From JACRNA01 sp964366335 (GTDB taxonomy: Bacteria; Patescibacteriota; Microgenomatia; CAZETR01; Amesbacteraceae), in contig CAYITQ010000029.1 of the NCBI GenBank assembly GCA_964366335.1, forward strand, positions 1 to 8,838: 8,838 nucleotides of DNA. Direction: 5' to 3'. The notes under the pieces are model-generated. The model was not told where the DNA came from. It saw only the letters and a list, made by a program, of their open reading frames with translations, and ran no database searches. Shown here piece after piece: positions 1 to 5,752 of this stretch; within the stretch, counting starts at the first letter, position 1; every line of letters starts with the position of its first letter. Position numbers and translations under genes: made by a program.

Positions 1-68
1 TTGGGGTTTTGGGCTTTGCCATTATCATTCCCATATTTGTCAAACTGAAAGGCAGGTTTCTGGAATAA
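1..68 (+). CDS. C-terminal end of a membrane protein (partial)
   Basis: The frame beginning at base 3 is open to a TAA at 66-68 and encodes about 21 residues. It reads as a hydrophobic stretch (VLGFAIIIPIFV) followed by a basic tail (KLKGRFLE), the usual look of a last transmembrane helix with a cytoplasmic end. The stop lies two bases before the ATG of the following kinase-like gene, so the two are probably co-transcribed. The rest of the gene lies outside the window, so no family can be named. The reading depends on hydrophobicity and tight spacing only; a chance open frame of this length is possible. Confidence 0.5.
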   Translation, partial: GVLGFAIIIPIFVKLKGRFLE

Positions 69-70
69 TT

Positions 71-547
71 ATGAAAATCTTTATTTATGGTGTTCCCGGC
101 TCAGGAAAGACTTATTATTCAAAACTTCTAGGAAAAAAATTAAATCTTCTAGTATTTGAAGCCGACAAATTAAAGAAAGGGCCTTTGCCAAAATTATCTA
201 CTTGTCTTGCATATGAAATATTTGGCAAACTGACGACTAAAAATGTCATCAAGGGATTATTATTGGTAAGAGACACATATCGAGAAACCGTCGAACAAGA
301 AATCATGAAACATGATGACCTAATCATGGAAGGAGCGTTTCTCGACCCTAATTCATTATTAAGATTTGGCAAACCAATCTTACTTGTCACCCTTGATGAA
401 ACCAAGCATAAAAAACAGTATCTCAAACACCGAGAAAAATTATTGGACTTTCAAGGAAATGAATTTAGAGCCGCGCGCGCGATCCAAGAATATCTGATTA
501 TCGAAGCCGCGAGGCTTGGTATAGAAATTATTGCAAATCCCACCTGA
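71..547 (+). CDS. P-loop NTPase, small-molecule kinase-like
   Basis: A 158-residue protein with a Walker A motif at its N-terminus (GVPGSGKT, residues 7-14, after the beta strand MKIFIY). A central segment LIMEGAFLDP (84-93) and a C-terminal FRAARAIQEYL (132-142) followed by a strand near IEIIANP recall the adenylate-kinase-like group of P-loop kinases, especially proteins annotated as 2-phosphoglycerate kinase-like. It is short for a kinase and I see no clear LID or substrate motif, so the substrate is unknown. The ATG lies two bases after the preceding stop, with a weak GGAA six bases before it, suggesting translational coupling. Its TGA stop sits inside a terminator hairpin. P-loop assignment is firm; kinase activity is inferred. 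Confidence 0.8.
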   Translation: MKIFIYGVPGSGKTYYSKLLGKKLNLLVFEADKLKKGPLPKLSTCLAYEIFGKLTTKNVIKGLLLVRDTYRETVEQEIMKHDDLIMEGAFLDPNSLLRFGKPILLVTLDETKHKKQYLKHREKLLDFQGNEFRAARAIQEYLIIEAARLGIEIIANPT

Positions 548-558
548 AAGGTGGGATT
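536..558 (+). terminator. Intrinsic terminator overlapping the kinase stop codon
   Basis: A perfect 10-bp inverted repeat (AATCCCACCT, loop GAA, AGGTGGGATT) is followed by an AT-rich stretch starting ATTATTTAC. The left arm encodes the last residues of the kinase-like protein, and the TGA at 545-547 spans the end of that arm and the loop. The stem is strong; the T-run is short and interrupted. On the opposite strand no T-run follows, so it probably acts on plus-strand transcripts only. Confidence 0.6.
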
Positions 559-603
559 ATTTACACATACGGCGACTCTCTGTAAAGGTGTTGGCATAAG
601 TGT

Positions 604-609
604 TAAAGT
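604..609 (+). promoter_or_regulatory. Possible -10 box (TAAAGT) for the 59-residue membrane protein gene
   Basis: TAAAGT ends six bases before the ATG at 616, the same spacing as the perfect TATAAT before the gene at 944. Such a placement would start transcription at or near the start codon. No Shine-Dalgarno sequence lies before this ATG, which agrees with a leaderless message. The hexamer is imperfect and no convincing -35 is seen; a TTGGCA at 590-595 is too close to serve. Confidence 0.3.
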
Positions 610-615
610 CTCTTT

Positions 616-795
616 ATGCTAACTTGGTTAAAAATAACTTTTGAGTTAATAGTCGGATTGCTGGCCATAGGTGGGTTCATGGTAATATTTACCGGAGTTA
701 ATACGGCCCCAGAAATGATATATGGATTGCTAGTCGTTTCGGTTATCTTCATTTTTTTATTTTTGTTTAGAATAGTCTTTAGAAAAAGACGGTAA
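616..795 (+). CDS. Small membrane protein with two transmembrane helices
   Basis: A 59-residue open frame (ATG at 616, TAA at 793-795). Two hydrophobic segments are visible, roughly residues 7-26 and 35-54, joined by a short polar turn (TGVNTAPEM), and the protein ends in RFRKRR-like basic residues (FRIVFRKRR). By the positive-inside rule it should form a hairpin with both ends in the cytoplasm. The pattern is typical of unnamed small membrane proteins and I recognise no family. It follows the terminator at 536-558, so it probably has its own promoter. The clean two-helix pattern supports coding, but there is no homologue evidence here. Confidence 0.6.
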   Translation: MLTWLKITFELIVGLLAIGGFMVIFTGVNTAPEMIYGLLVVSVIFIFLFLFRIVFRKRR

Positions 796-806
796 ACTGG
801 AATTTC

Positions 807-896
807 CTAGTAAACAACTCCTAACTTTTTTTCAGCTGCCTTAAAATCGTAACCTTTTTTCTTTTTGGCTAATTTGCGGGACATCGTCAGCTTCAT
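807..896 (-). CDS. Possible 29-residue lysine-rich peptide
   Basis: On the minus strand an ATG at 896-894 opens a 29-codon frame ending in TAG at 809-807. The peptide begins MKLTMSRKLAKKKKGYDF and continues with AAEKKLGVVY; about a third of its residues are lysine. It occupies most of the 148-base gap between plus-strand genes that otherwise shows no gene. There is no Shine-Dalgarno before the ATG; a TATTAT (938 to 933, minus) lies 36 bases upstream and shares bases with the plus-strand TATAAT of the next gene. A frame this short can arise by chance, so this is a candidate only. Confidence 0.25.
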   Translation of the reverse strand: MKLTMSRKLAKKKKGYDFKAAEKKLGVVY

Positions 897-931
897 CGTA
901 TATCTTTGGTTAGTGAAGGCTAAAAAAGAGT

Positions 932-937
932 TATAAT
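932..937 (+). promoter_or_regulatory. Perfect -10 box (TATAAT) six bases before an ATG
   Basis: TATAAT ends six bases before the ATG at 944. Transcription normally begins about seven bases after the -10 box, so the message would begin at the start codon and be leaderless. No Shine-Dalgarno is present in the six-base gap AAATTT. The -35 region is weak: TTGGTT at 906-911 would need a 20-base spacer. Confidence 0.55.
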
Positions 938-943
938 AAATTT

Positions 944-1474
944 ATGGAGAAAAAGATTGTCTTGAGACATGTGAATTTGATTTTATTGATTTTGGGATTG
1001 GTGGTGGCATGGTTACTTAGATCGCAAGACTTTGCAGCATATGGGTTGTTGGGAGCATTTGTTGGCGGAATCATGTTTGCTTCGGCATTTACGGTGGTAT
1101 CAGGAACAATAATATTACTGTCACTTGCCCACAGTCTGCCCATCTGGCAAATTGCGGTCACAGCGGGCTTTGGAGCCGTTATTACTAATTATTTTATATT
1201 CAGATTTGTCCGCGATGATCTTTCCCGCGAAATCAAAGAGGTTTATGCAATATTTGGAAACCGTCATTTGACAACTCTTTTGCACACCAAATATTTTCAC
1301 TGGTTTATGCCGCTTCTCGGGGCTCTGATTATCGCTTCACCTCTGCCTGACGAACTGGGTGTCTCTCTTTTAGGTATTTCTAAAATGTCTCAAAAAGAAT
1401 TCTTATTACTTTCATTTGCTCTCAATACTCTGGGAATTAGCATTATTTTAATTGCGCAAGAATTTCTTTTTTAG
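944..1474 (+). CDS. Polytopic membrane protein, possibly VTT/DedA-like
   Basis: A 176-residue, strongly hydrophobic protein with hydrophobic segments near residues 8-25, 31-60, 66-86, 119-133 and 152-172. The segment ASPLPDELGVSLLGISKMS (131-149), a Pro- and Gly-rich re-entrant-looking stretch with an acidic pair between hydrophobic segments, recalls the SNARE-associated/VTT (DedA, YqaA) superfamily, whose members include lipid scramblases and flippases. The match is by eye and moderate; a simple uncharacterised membrane protein is the alternative. The start is fixed by the TATAAT six bases upstream. Its last 32 bases overlap, tail to tail, the 3' end of the 99-residue protein gene on the other strand. 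Confidence 0.7.
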   Translation: MEKKIVLRHVNLILLILGLVVAWLLRSQDFAAYGLLGAFVGGIMFASAFTVVSGTIILLSLAHSLPIWQIAVTAGFGAVITNYFIFRFVRDDLSREIKEVYAIFGNRHLTTLLHTKYFHWFMPLLGALIIASPLPDELGVSLLGISKMSQKEFLLLSFALNTLGISIILIAQEFLF

Positions 1475-1742
1475 CCCGGGCAACTTCTGTTTTGATGACT
1501 TTTTCTAAGTCATCTTTAATTTCATTTTTTAGCCAAGTCCAATGCTTTTGATCATGCGGTGACTTAACAAACTCTTGTAAAAATTGATCATGTTTATCCT
1601 TGGGCAAGACTTGTAGGATTGATACTAGGGCATGATTTCTGAGAGTTTTTTTGGCAATGAGCATTAACTCTTCGTCTTTCCCCAAATGTTTTTCTAAGTC
1701 AGAAAGATCTAACAGATGATCGTAAAAGGTATTTTTAGTCAT
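1443..1742 (-). CDS. Conserved-looking 99-residue helical hypothetical protein
   Basis: The protein is charged, soluble and predicted almost wholly helical. It starts MTKNTFYDHLLDLSDLEKHL, has a LPKDKHDQFLQEF segment (46-58) and a lysine/glutamate-rich helical tail (AKKEILAQLK). It has no cysteine, signal peptide or membrane segment. The LP..H..FL pattern resembles small uncharacterised proteins I associate with CPR genomes, but I cannot name a family. Its ATG overlaps the stop of the upstream secreted-protein gene by eight bases (ATGACTAA shared) and no Shine-Dalgarno is visible, so it is probably translated by coupling as the third gene of the gltX operon. Its 3' end overlaps the converging membrane-protein gene by 32 bases. 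Confidence 0.75.
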   Translation of the reverse strand: MTKNTFYDHLLDLSDLEKHLGKDEELMLIAKKTLRNHALVSILQVLPKDKHDQFLQEFVKSPHDQKHWTWLKNEIKDDLEKVIKTEVARAKKEILAQLK

Positions 1743-2520
1743 AATCTAATTTGCTTTCTAAAGGTCCCAAAGGAACTTGATTATTTTTATCATCTACAAA
1801 AAATAATATCACAGCTCCTTTTTGTTTGCCATAATTTAGTTCCAGATAGGCCATGACTTCGGGACTGCCGCCAAAATGTTTACCTGTCCATGAAGCCGGC
1901 CCGGAATCCCCAATTACCGCCACAATACTCTTGGCATTAACCGGATTGACCACTACGACTTTGCGGTATTTGTACCAATCCCGCAAATATGACAGCCTAG
2001 CTGACCAATCCGGCAAATACAATGTCTGAACCGCCACATAATATTTTTCATATTCCGGATCATTAATATATCCCCAGGCTCCCCGGCCGGGGGCAATTCC
2101 TGATTGTAAAAATTGACCATGCTGATCTATCGTATCTCCGGGAAATCTCACCAAATGTTGCTCGGCGCCAATCAGTCCATAACTGCGATTTAAGCGTTCA
2201 TTTTCGAACTCGGCATAGGCTTTGATACCAAGGTCTTCCCGCAAAATATTACTTATTTTTGTCTCGAGATCTGGATTAAGAATTTCCAGTGACGGTGGCA
2301 GAGTTGCCTTCAAATCCAATAATAATTTTTGTCTCGGACCAATGGTAATATCGGAGACTATTTCTTCAGGTGGCTGGCTAGCAAGAGATGCCACCGCGGG
2401 AGCAGTAAAGAAGAGTGTTCCGGCCACGGCCGTAGATACCAGAAACTTATTTAGTCTAGCTTGGGATGCTAAATGCTTAACTTTTAGCTTGGCCCGCAAT
2501 AAGTCGTTTGATTGATTCAT
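1735..2520 (-). CDS. Exported protein with a GDSGP motif, beta-barrel or GH75-like C-terminal domain
   Basis: A 261-residue protein with a basic N-terminus (K11-K25), a hydrophobic segment (about 26-45) and a plausible signal peptidase site after AVA near residue 44, so it is exported or anchored. A linker leads to GLIGAEQHLVRFPGD (115-129) and GIAPGRGAWGY (141-151). The C-terminal part has KVVVVNPVNAKSIVAVIGDSGPAS (187-210, motif GDSGP) and GKHFGGSPEVMAYL (213-226). This layout resembles double-psi beta-barrel proteins of the RlpA type (a DxGP motif after an NxxNxKSV strand) and also the fungal-chitosanase GH75 pattern (Asp-x-Gly-Pro, then a Glu). A cell-wall role is thus inferred. The ATG overlaps the end of gltX by 44 bases and has AGGTAGAG directly upstream. 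No other ATG comes before the signal segment. Confidence 0.75.
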   Translation of the reverse strand: MNQSNDLLRAKLKVKHLASQARLNKFLVSTAVAGTLFFTAPAVASLASQPPEEIVSDITIGPRQKLLLDLKATLPPSLEILNPDLETKISNILREDLGIKAYAEFENERLNRSYGLIGAEQHLVRFPGDTIDQHGQFLQSGIAPGRGAWGYINDPEYEKYYVAVQTLYLPDWSARLSYLRDWYKYRKVVVVNPVNAKSIVAVIGDSGPASWTGKHFGGSPEVMAYLELNYGKQKGAVILFFVDDKNNQVPLGPLESKLDYD

Positions 2521-3769
2521 CTCTACCTAATACTAGCATTGTTTCGATAATCGGTGGGGTTGATTTACTACCACAAATAGAAATTCTGATACTCATAAAG
2601 AAATCGCCCACTTTCCAGCCTTTGGCCTTTATGTCTTCTATCAGCTCACCTTTTAGTAATTTGTCAAGATTGTCTATGGCAAATTGCAGGTGGTCTTTAG
2701 AATAAATTAAGTCTTTTGGAATTTCTGGTGCCGTAAAAAAGAAATTTGTTAGAGATGAAAAATCAGACAAAGTAATTAGACGATCTTTAATCAAGGGTAA
2801 TATCTGCCTTAATTTAGCTTTATCCGGAAAATCAATCAGCTTAATTAGTTCATCGTCAGACTTTTGTCTTAAATAATGGCCATTGAACCATTTTAGTTTA
2901 TTGTCTTCAAATCTGGGGTTGGATTCCTGAAAGCCATTGATATCAAACTCCTGGACAAATTCGGAAAGAGTATACAACTCGCGGTTGTCTTTGGGCGCCC
3001 AGCCCAAAAGCATGACAAAATTCAATAAAGCCTCGGGTAAATAACCATCTTTGACAAAATCCTCCACAAATACCGAGTCACGTCTTTTTGATAATTTCTT
3101 ACCCGTCTTCGCATTCAGAATATCCGAGAGATGCCCAATTTCAGGTTTAGTTCCTCTCAAATATTTGAAAACTAAAAGATGAATTGGCGTGCTGGGCATC
3201 CAATCGTGACCGCGCAAGATATGCGTAATGTTCATATCAAGATCGTCCACCATAGCGGCCAAATGATAGGTCGGGTATCCGTCTGTTTTTAAAAGAGTGG
3301 CGTCATAAACTCCGGTGGTATCCCAGGAAATCTCTTTTTTGTGGACAAAATCAAAATATGAAACATTTTCACCATCCGGTACTTTAAGTTTAACTGCGCC
3401 GGAATTCAAATTTTTGTCACGGCAAGGATCCCGAAGAATTTGGGAAAAACCGTCTGTCTTGGCGTTTCTGGGCGGACATTGACAATAAAAGGCGTGGCCG
3501 TCAGTCACCAATTTCTTGGCAGTCTTTTGATAGATCGCGAGTCTCCCAGACTGTAAATAAAATTCATCCCAATTGAGGCCAAACTTTTCTAAAGTGGATT
3601 TTAGACTTTCAATACTACCTTCTACTTCGCGTTTGACATCAGTATCTTCGATCCGAAGTATAAATTGTCCCTTGGCATGTTTGGCCATAACATAGGCATA
3701 AAGAGCCGTCCGCAGACTGCCTATATGCAGAAACCCCGTAGGTGAAGGTGCAAATCTGGTGCGAACCAT
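2477..3769 (-). CDS. gltX: Glutamyl-tRNA synthetase (class I)
   Basis: Charges tRNA(Glu) with glutamate in the cytoplasm; in organisms lacking GlnRS it may also charge tRNA(Gln) for amidation. From the ATG at 3769 the protein has 430 residues, compact against the usual 460-490. FAPSPTGFLHIGSLRTAL carries the HIGH-type signature as HIGS (15-18). CQC (96-98) and C116 in DPCRD match the zinc-site region. DGYPTYHLA (163-171) and the following VDD lead to RGHD, where RGED is commoner. KKLSKR (224-229) is the KMSKS motif. The C-terminus (STPPIIETMLVLG) fits the anticodon-binding end. A TTG at 3775 could add two residues, but the ATG is preferred. It heads an operon with the two genes downstream, and its promoter is the palindrome at 3770-3785. 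Confidence 0.95.
   Translation of the reverse strand: MVRTRFAPSPTGFLHIGSLRTALYAYVMAKHAKGQFILRIEDTDVKREVEGSIESLKSTLEKFGLNWDEFYLQSGRLAIYQKTAKKLVTDGHAFYCQCPPRNAKTDGFSQILRDPCRDKNLNSGAVKLKVPDGENVSYFDFVHKKEISWDTTGVYDATLLKTDGYPTYHLAAMVDDLDMNITHILRGHDWMPSTPIHLLVFKYLRGTKPEIGHLSDILNAKTGKKLSKRRDSVFVEDFVKDGYLPEALLNFVMLLGWAPKDNRELYTLSEFVQEFDINGFQESNPRFEDNKLKWFNGHYLRQKSDDELIKLIDFPDKAKLRQILPLIKDRLITLSDFSSLTNFFFTAPEIPKDLIYSKDHLQFAIDNLDKLLKGELIEDIKAKGWKVGDFFMSIRISICGSKSTPPIIETMLVLGRDESIKRLIAGQAKS
2521..2528 (-). promoter_or_regulatory. Probable ribosome binding site for the exported GDSGP protein
   Basis: Reading minus, AGGTAGAG ends directly against the ATG at 2520, with AGG six to eight bases before it. 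This supports the start inside gltX despite the 44-base overlap. A TAGTAT lies nine bases before the same ATG and could be an internal -10 box, but this is weaker. Confidence 0.4.
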
Positions 3770-3785
3770 ATACAATAAATTGTAT
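3770..3785. promoter_or_regulatory. Palindromic divergent promoter with a TACAAT on each strand
   Basis: ATACAAT-AA-ATTGTAT is a perfect 7-bp inverted repeat with a 2-base centre, filling the whole space between the gltX ATG (3769, minus) and the ATG at 3787 (plus). Each strand reads TACAAT, a one-mismatch -10 box: nine bases before the gltX ATG and ten before the plus-strand ATG. Both transcripts would then start within a few bases of their start codons, without Shine-Dalgarno sequences. The palindrome could instead, or also, bind a dimeric repressor. No good -35 box is seen on either side. Confidence 0.5.
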
Positions 3786-3786
3786 C

Positions 3787-4842
3787 ATGGCAACACTCAC
3801 AGAAGTAAGCTTTTATACCCGCCGTATTATTAAGTGGAGTATTATCGTCATTTTGATCGTCATGATTACTCCGTTCGTCTGGCGTCTTTCCAAAAGAATC
3901 TATCTGGCCCTCTGGCCTCCGCCCCCGCCACCACCAACCGTCAGATACGGAAAACTGCCTACACTCGCCTGGGATTTACCTCTGGAGCCTTACAAGCCCC
4001 AAATGCGCCTGGAAACAATCCGCGGAGTACTACCTACTTTACCAAACATTGGCCGGGTATATTTCGTCGAAACCAGTAAATCCCGGATTCTGGCTTTGGA
4101 CAAAATTAAGGCCAAAGCCAAATCATTAGGTTTTGTCCAAAATCCGGTTCAGATCAATGATCGCACCTATAAATTTACTCACAGTCTGGAAAATGCGTCT
4201 CTGGTCGTCGATATTATTTCCGATAATATTAACTATAAATATGATTGGGAACAAGATACTGAAATCTCCTCTGCCAATGTGATTGCTGATCAAAATCAGA
4301 TAACGGGCGAGTCCAAATCTTTCTTCCAAAATCTGGGGCTTTTGCCGGGGGACATTTCTGATTCCCGTATCAACATTACTTATCTGACGGCGCGTGGAGA
4401 AAACATGATCGCGGCCATTGCCCCATCCGAGGCAAATTTTGTCCGGGCTGATCTCTACCGGATTGACCGCGATAATCTGAAATTTGTCACTTCTACGGCT
4501 ATTTCTTCGCCTATTAATATTACCTTTGGCTCGGGCAGAAATCAGGGACGCAAAGTAATTTTGGCCAATTACAATTATTCCAAAACACTAGATAATGATT
4601 TTGCTACCTATCCTTTAAAGCCGGTTCAATCGGCTTGGGAAGAGTTGATACAGGGTGGAGGATATATTGCCAAAAGCGCCGGAACCTCTGTTGTTGTCCG
4701 CTCGGCTAGCCTGGCATATTTTGAACCGGACTATCCCCAGAGATTTCTTCAACCCGTCTATGTATTTGAAGGTGACGGCGGTTTTACGGCTTACGTCCAA
4801 GCGGTAGCTCCTGAGTATGTGGATCTGGCACAACCCAAGTAA
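3787..4842 (+). CDS. Membrane-anchored extracytoplasmic protein with a seven-proline hinge
   Basis: A 351-residue protein from the ATG at 3787. A single helix (about 15-31: IKWSIIVILIVMITPFV) is followed by a basic patch (RLSKR, 33-37), then LALW and seven prolines (44-50, bases 3916-3936), then TVRYGKLP. The rest (about 300 residues) looks like a beta-rich domain pair, with the segment VYFVETSKSRI (91-101) and a closing YVFEGDGGFTAYVQAV (325-340). I associate the PPPPPPxTVxxGKLP hinge with a recurring uncharacterised CPR family; no enzyme motif is visible. A structural or substrate-binding surface role is inferred. The open frame extends back to a GTG at 3742, but that would run into gltX. 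Its last 59 bases overlap the 3' end of the carboxypeptidase gene. Confidence 0.8.
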   Translation: MATLTEVSFYTRRIIKWSIIVILIVMITPFVWRLSKRIYLALWPPPPPPPTVRYGKLPTLAWDLPLEPYKPQMRLETIRGVLPTLPNIGRVYFVETSKSRILALDKIKAKAKSLGFVQNPVQINDRTYKFTHSLENASLVVDIISDNINYKYDWEQDTEISSANVIADQNQITGESKSFFQNLGLLPGDISDSRINITYLTARGENMIAAIAPSEANFVRADLYRIDRDNLKFVTSTAISSPINITFGSGRNQGRKVILANYNYSKTLDNDFATYPLKPVQSAWEELIQGGGYIAKSAGTSVVVRSASLAYFEPDYPQRFLQPVYVFEGDGGFTAYVQAVAPEYVDLAQPK

Positions 4843-5752
4843 AATTTTCATAAACCCAATCAATAAGCTTTTTGGTATCAGAAAACCGGTCGTCACTTCC
4901 TAGTACCGACAATATTACTTCGTGACCATCCCGGTTTACCAAAGTCACCAAGGATTGTCCCGCCCCCACTGTATATCCGGTTTTGACACCCAAAACTCCC
5001 GACACTTTTCCCAAGAGTTCATTGACATTTTTGACAATATATTGATCCTGTCCTTCGGTCGTAATCACTGCGTTTTCCATAGCCACAATCTTGGCAAATT
5101 CGTATTTTTCCATAGCAAGATCTGCTAGTCTGGCCAAATCTATAGCACTGGATTGTTGGCCATATTCATCAAGGCCCGATGGGTTTACAAAATGAGTTTT
5201 GAAAAGCCTTAATCCTTTGGCTTTCTCATTCATGGCGGCAATAAAGGCAGGTCTGCCCCCCTCGAAATTTTCTGCCAATATTTCCGCAGCATCATTACCC
5301 GATTGAATTAGTAGTGCATATAACAATTGATCCACAGTCAATTTATCGCCCTGTTTAAATCCTACATATTGACCCAAGGGATATTCCCGCGTTACCTCTA
5401 TCTGCCGATCCAATGAAAACGCATCTAAAGCAACCAAGGCAGTCATCATTTTGGTGGTCGAAGCCGGAAATATAACTTCTTCAGCCCGGTTATTCCAGAG
5501 CACGGTTTTGCTTGCCCTATCCATAACAAATATATGCCGGGCGGAAACTTGGGGATTTGAAAAATTAGATTTTGGGATGGGTCTTGCGGAGACTAGAAAC
5601 TGAACTTCTGTTTTTTGTAATGGTTTTATCCAACCAAAGCTATAATCACGATATGTTGAAACTATATAAACAGTTAGAGCAACTACAAATATAATAAACA
5701 CATCAGTCTTTGGGAGAATCTTCTTAATTTGCGGTCTGCGTTTGTGCGGCAT
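4784..5752 (-). CDS. dacA: D-alanyl-D-alanine carboxypeptidase, peptidase S11 family
   Basis: A penicillin-binding-protein-type serine peptidase that removes the terminal D-Ala of peptidoglycan pentapeptides, limiting cross-linking. All three active-site motifs are present in order: SxxK as STTK (98-101, in FPASTTKMM), SxN as SGN (151-153) and KTG (257-259, in GVKTGYT). HFVNPSGLDEYGQ (187-199) is also typical of the family. A membrane anchor near residues 17-32 follows a basic N-terminus, so the catalytic domain faces outward. At 322 residues it lacks the C-terminal beta domain and amphipathic anchor of E. coli PBP5. Its ATG lies 29 bases inside the deacylase gene, and a perfect TATAAT sits eight bases before it. 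The last 19 or so residues overlap the converging gene. Confidence 0.93.
   Translation of the reverse strand: MPHKRRPQIKKILPKTDVFIIFVVALTVYIVSTYRDYSFGWIKPLQKTEVQFLVSARPIPKSNFSNPQVSARHIFVMDRASKTVLWNNRAEEVIFPASTTKMMTALVALDAFSLDRQIEVTREYPLGQYVGFKQGDKLTVDQLLYALLIQSGNDAAEILAENFEGGRPAFIAAMNEKAKGLRLFKTHFVNPSGLDEYGQQSSAIDLARLADLAMEKYEFAKIVAMENAVITTEGQDQYIVKNVNELLGKVSGVLGVKTGYTVGAGQSLVTLVNRDGHEVILSVLGSDDRFSDTKKLIDWVYENFTWVVPDPHTQELPLGRKP

Noticed and set aside
115..426. Long minus-strand open frame inside the kinase-like gene
   Set aside because: It lies opposite a gene with a clear Walker A motif and has no recognisable features of its own.
1474..1481. GCCCGGGC palindrome at the convergent gene end
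   Set aside because: It has no loop and no following T-run on either strand, and it is coding for the 99-residue protein.
3770..3775. TTG start two codons before the gltX ATG
   Set aside because: GluRS proteins begin almost directly with the VRTRFAPSPTG block; the ATG at 3769 gives the standard start.
3742..3786. GTG-initiated 15-residue N-terminal extension of the proline-hinge protein
   Set aside because: It would run back across the promoter palindrome into gltX and adds a peptide with no signal-like features; the ATG at 3787 sits directly after the promoter.
4618..4636. Inverted repeat AAGCCG/CGGCTT as a terminator for the minus-strand dacA operon
   Set aside because: Only a 6-bp stem with a 7-base loop, a T-run of three, and it lies about 150 bases inside the opposite gene; chance is as likely.
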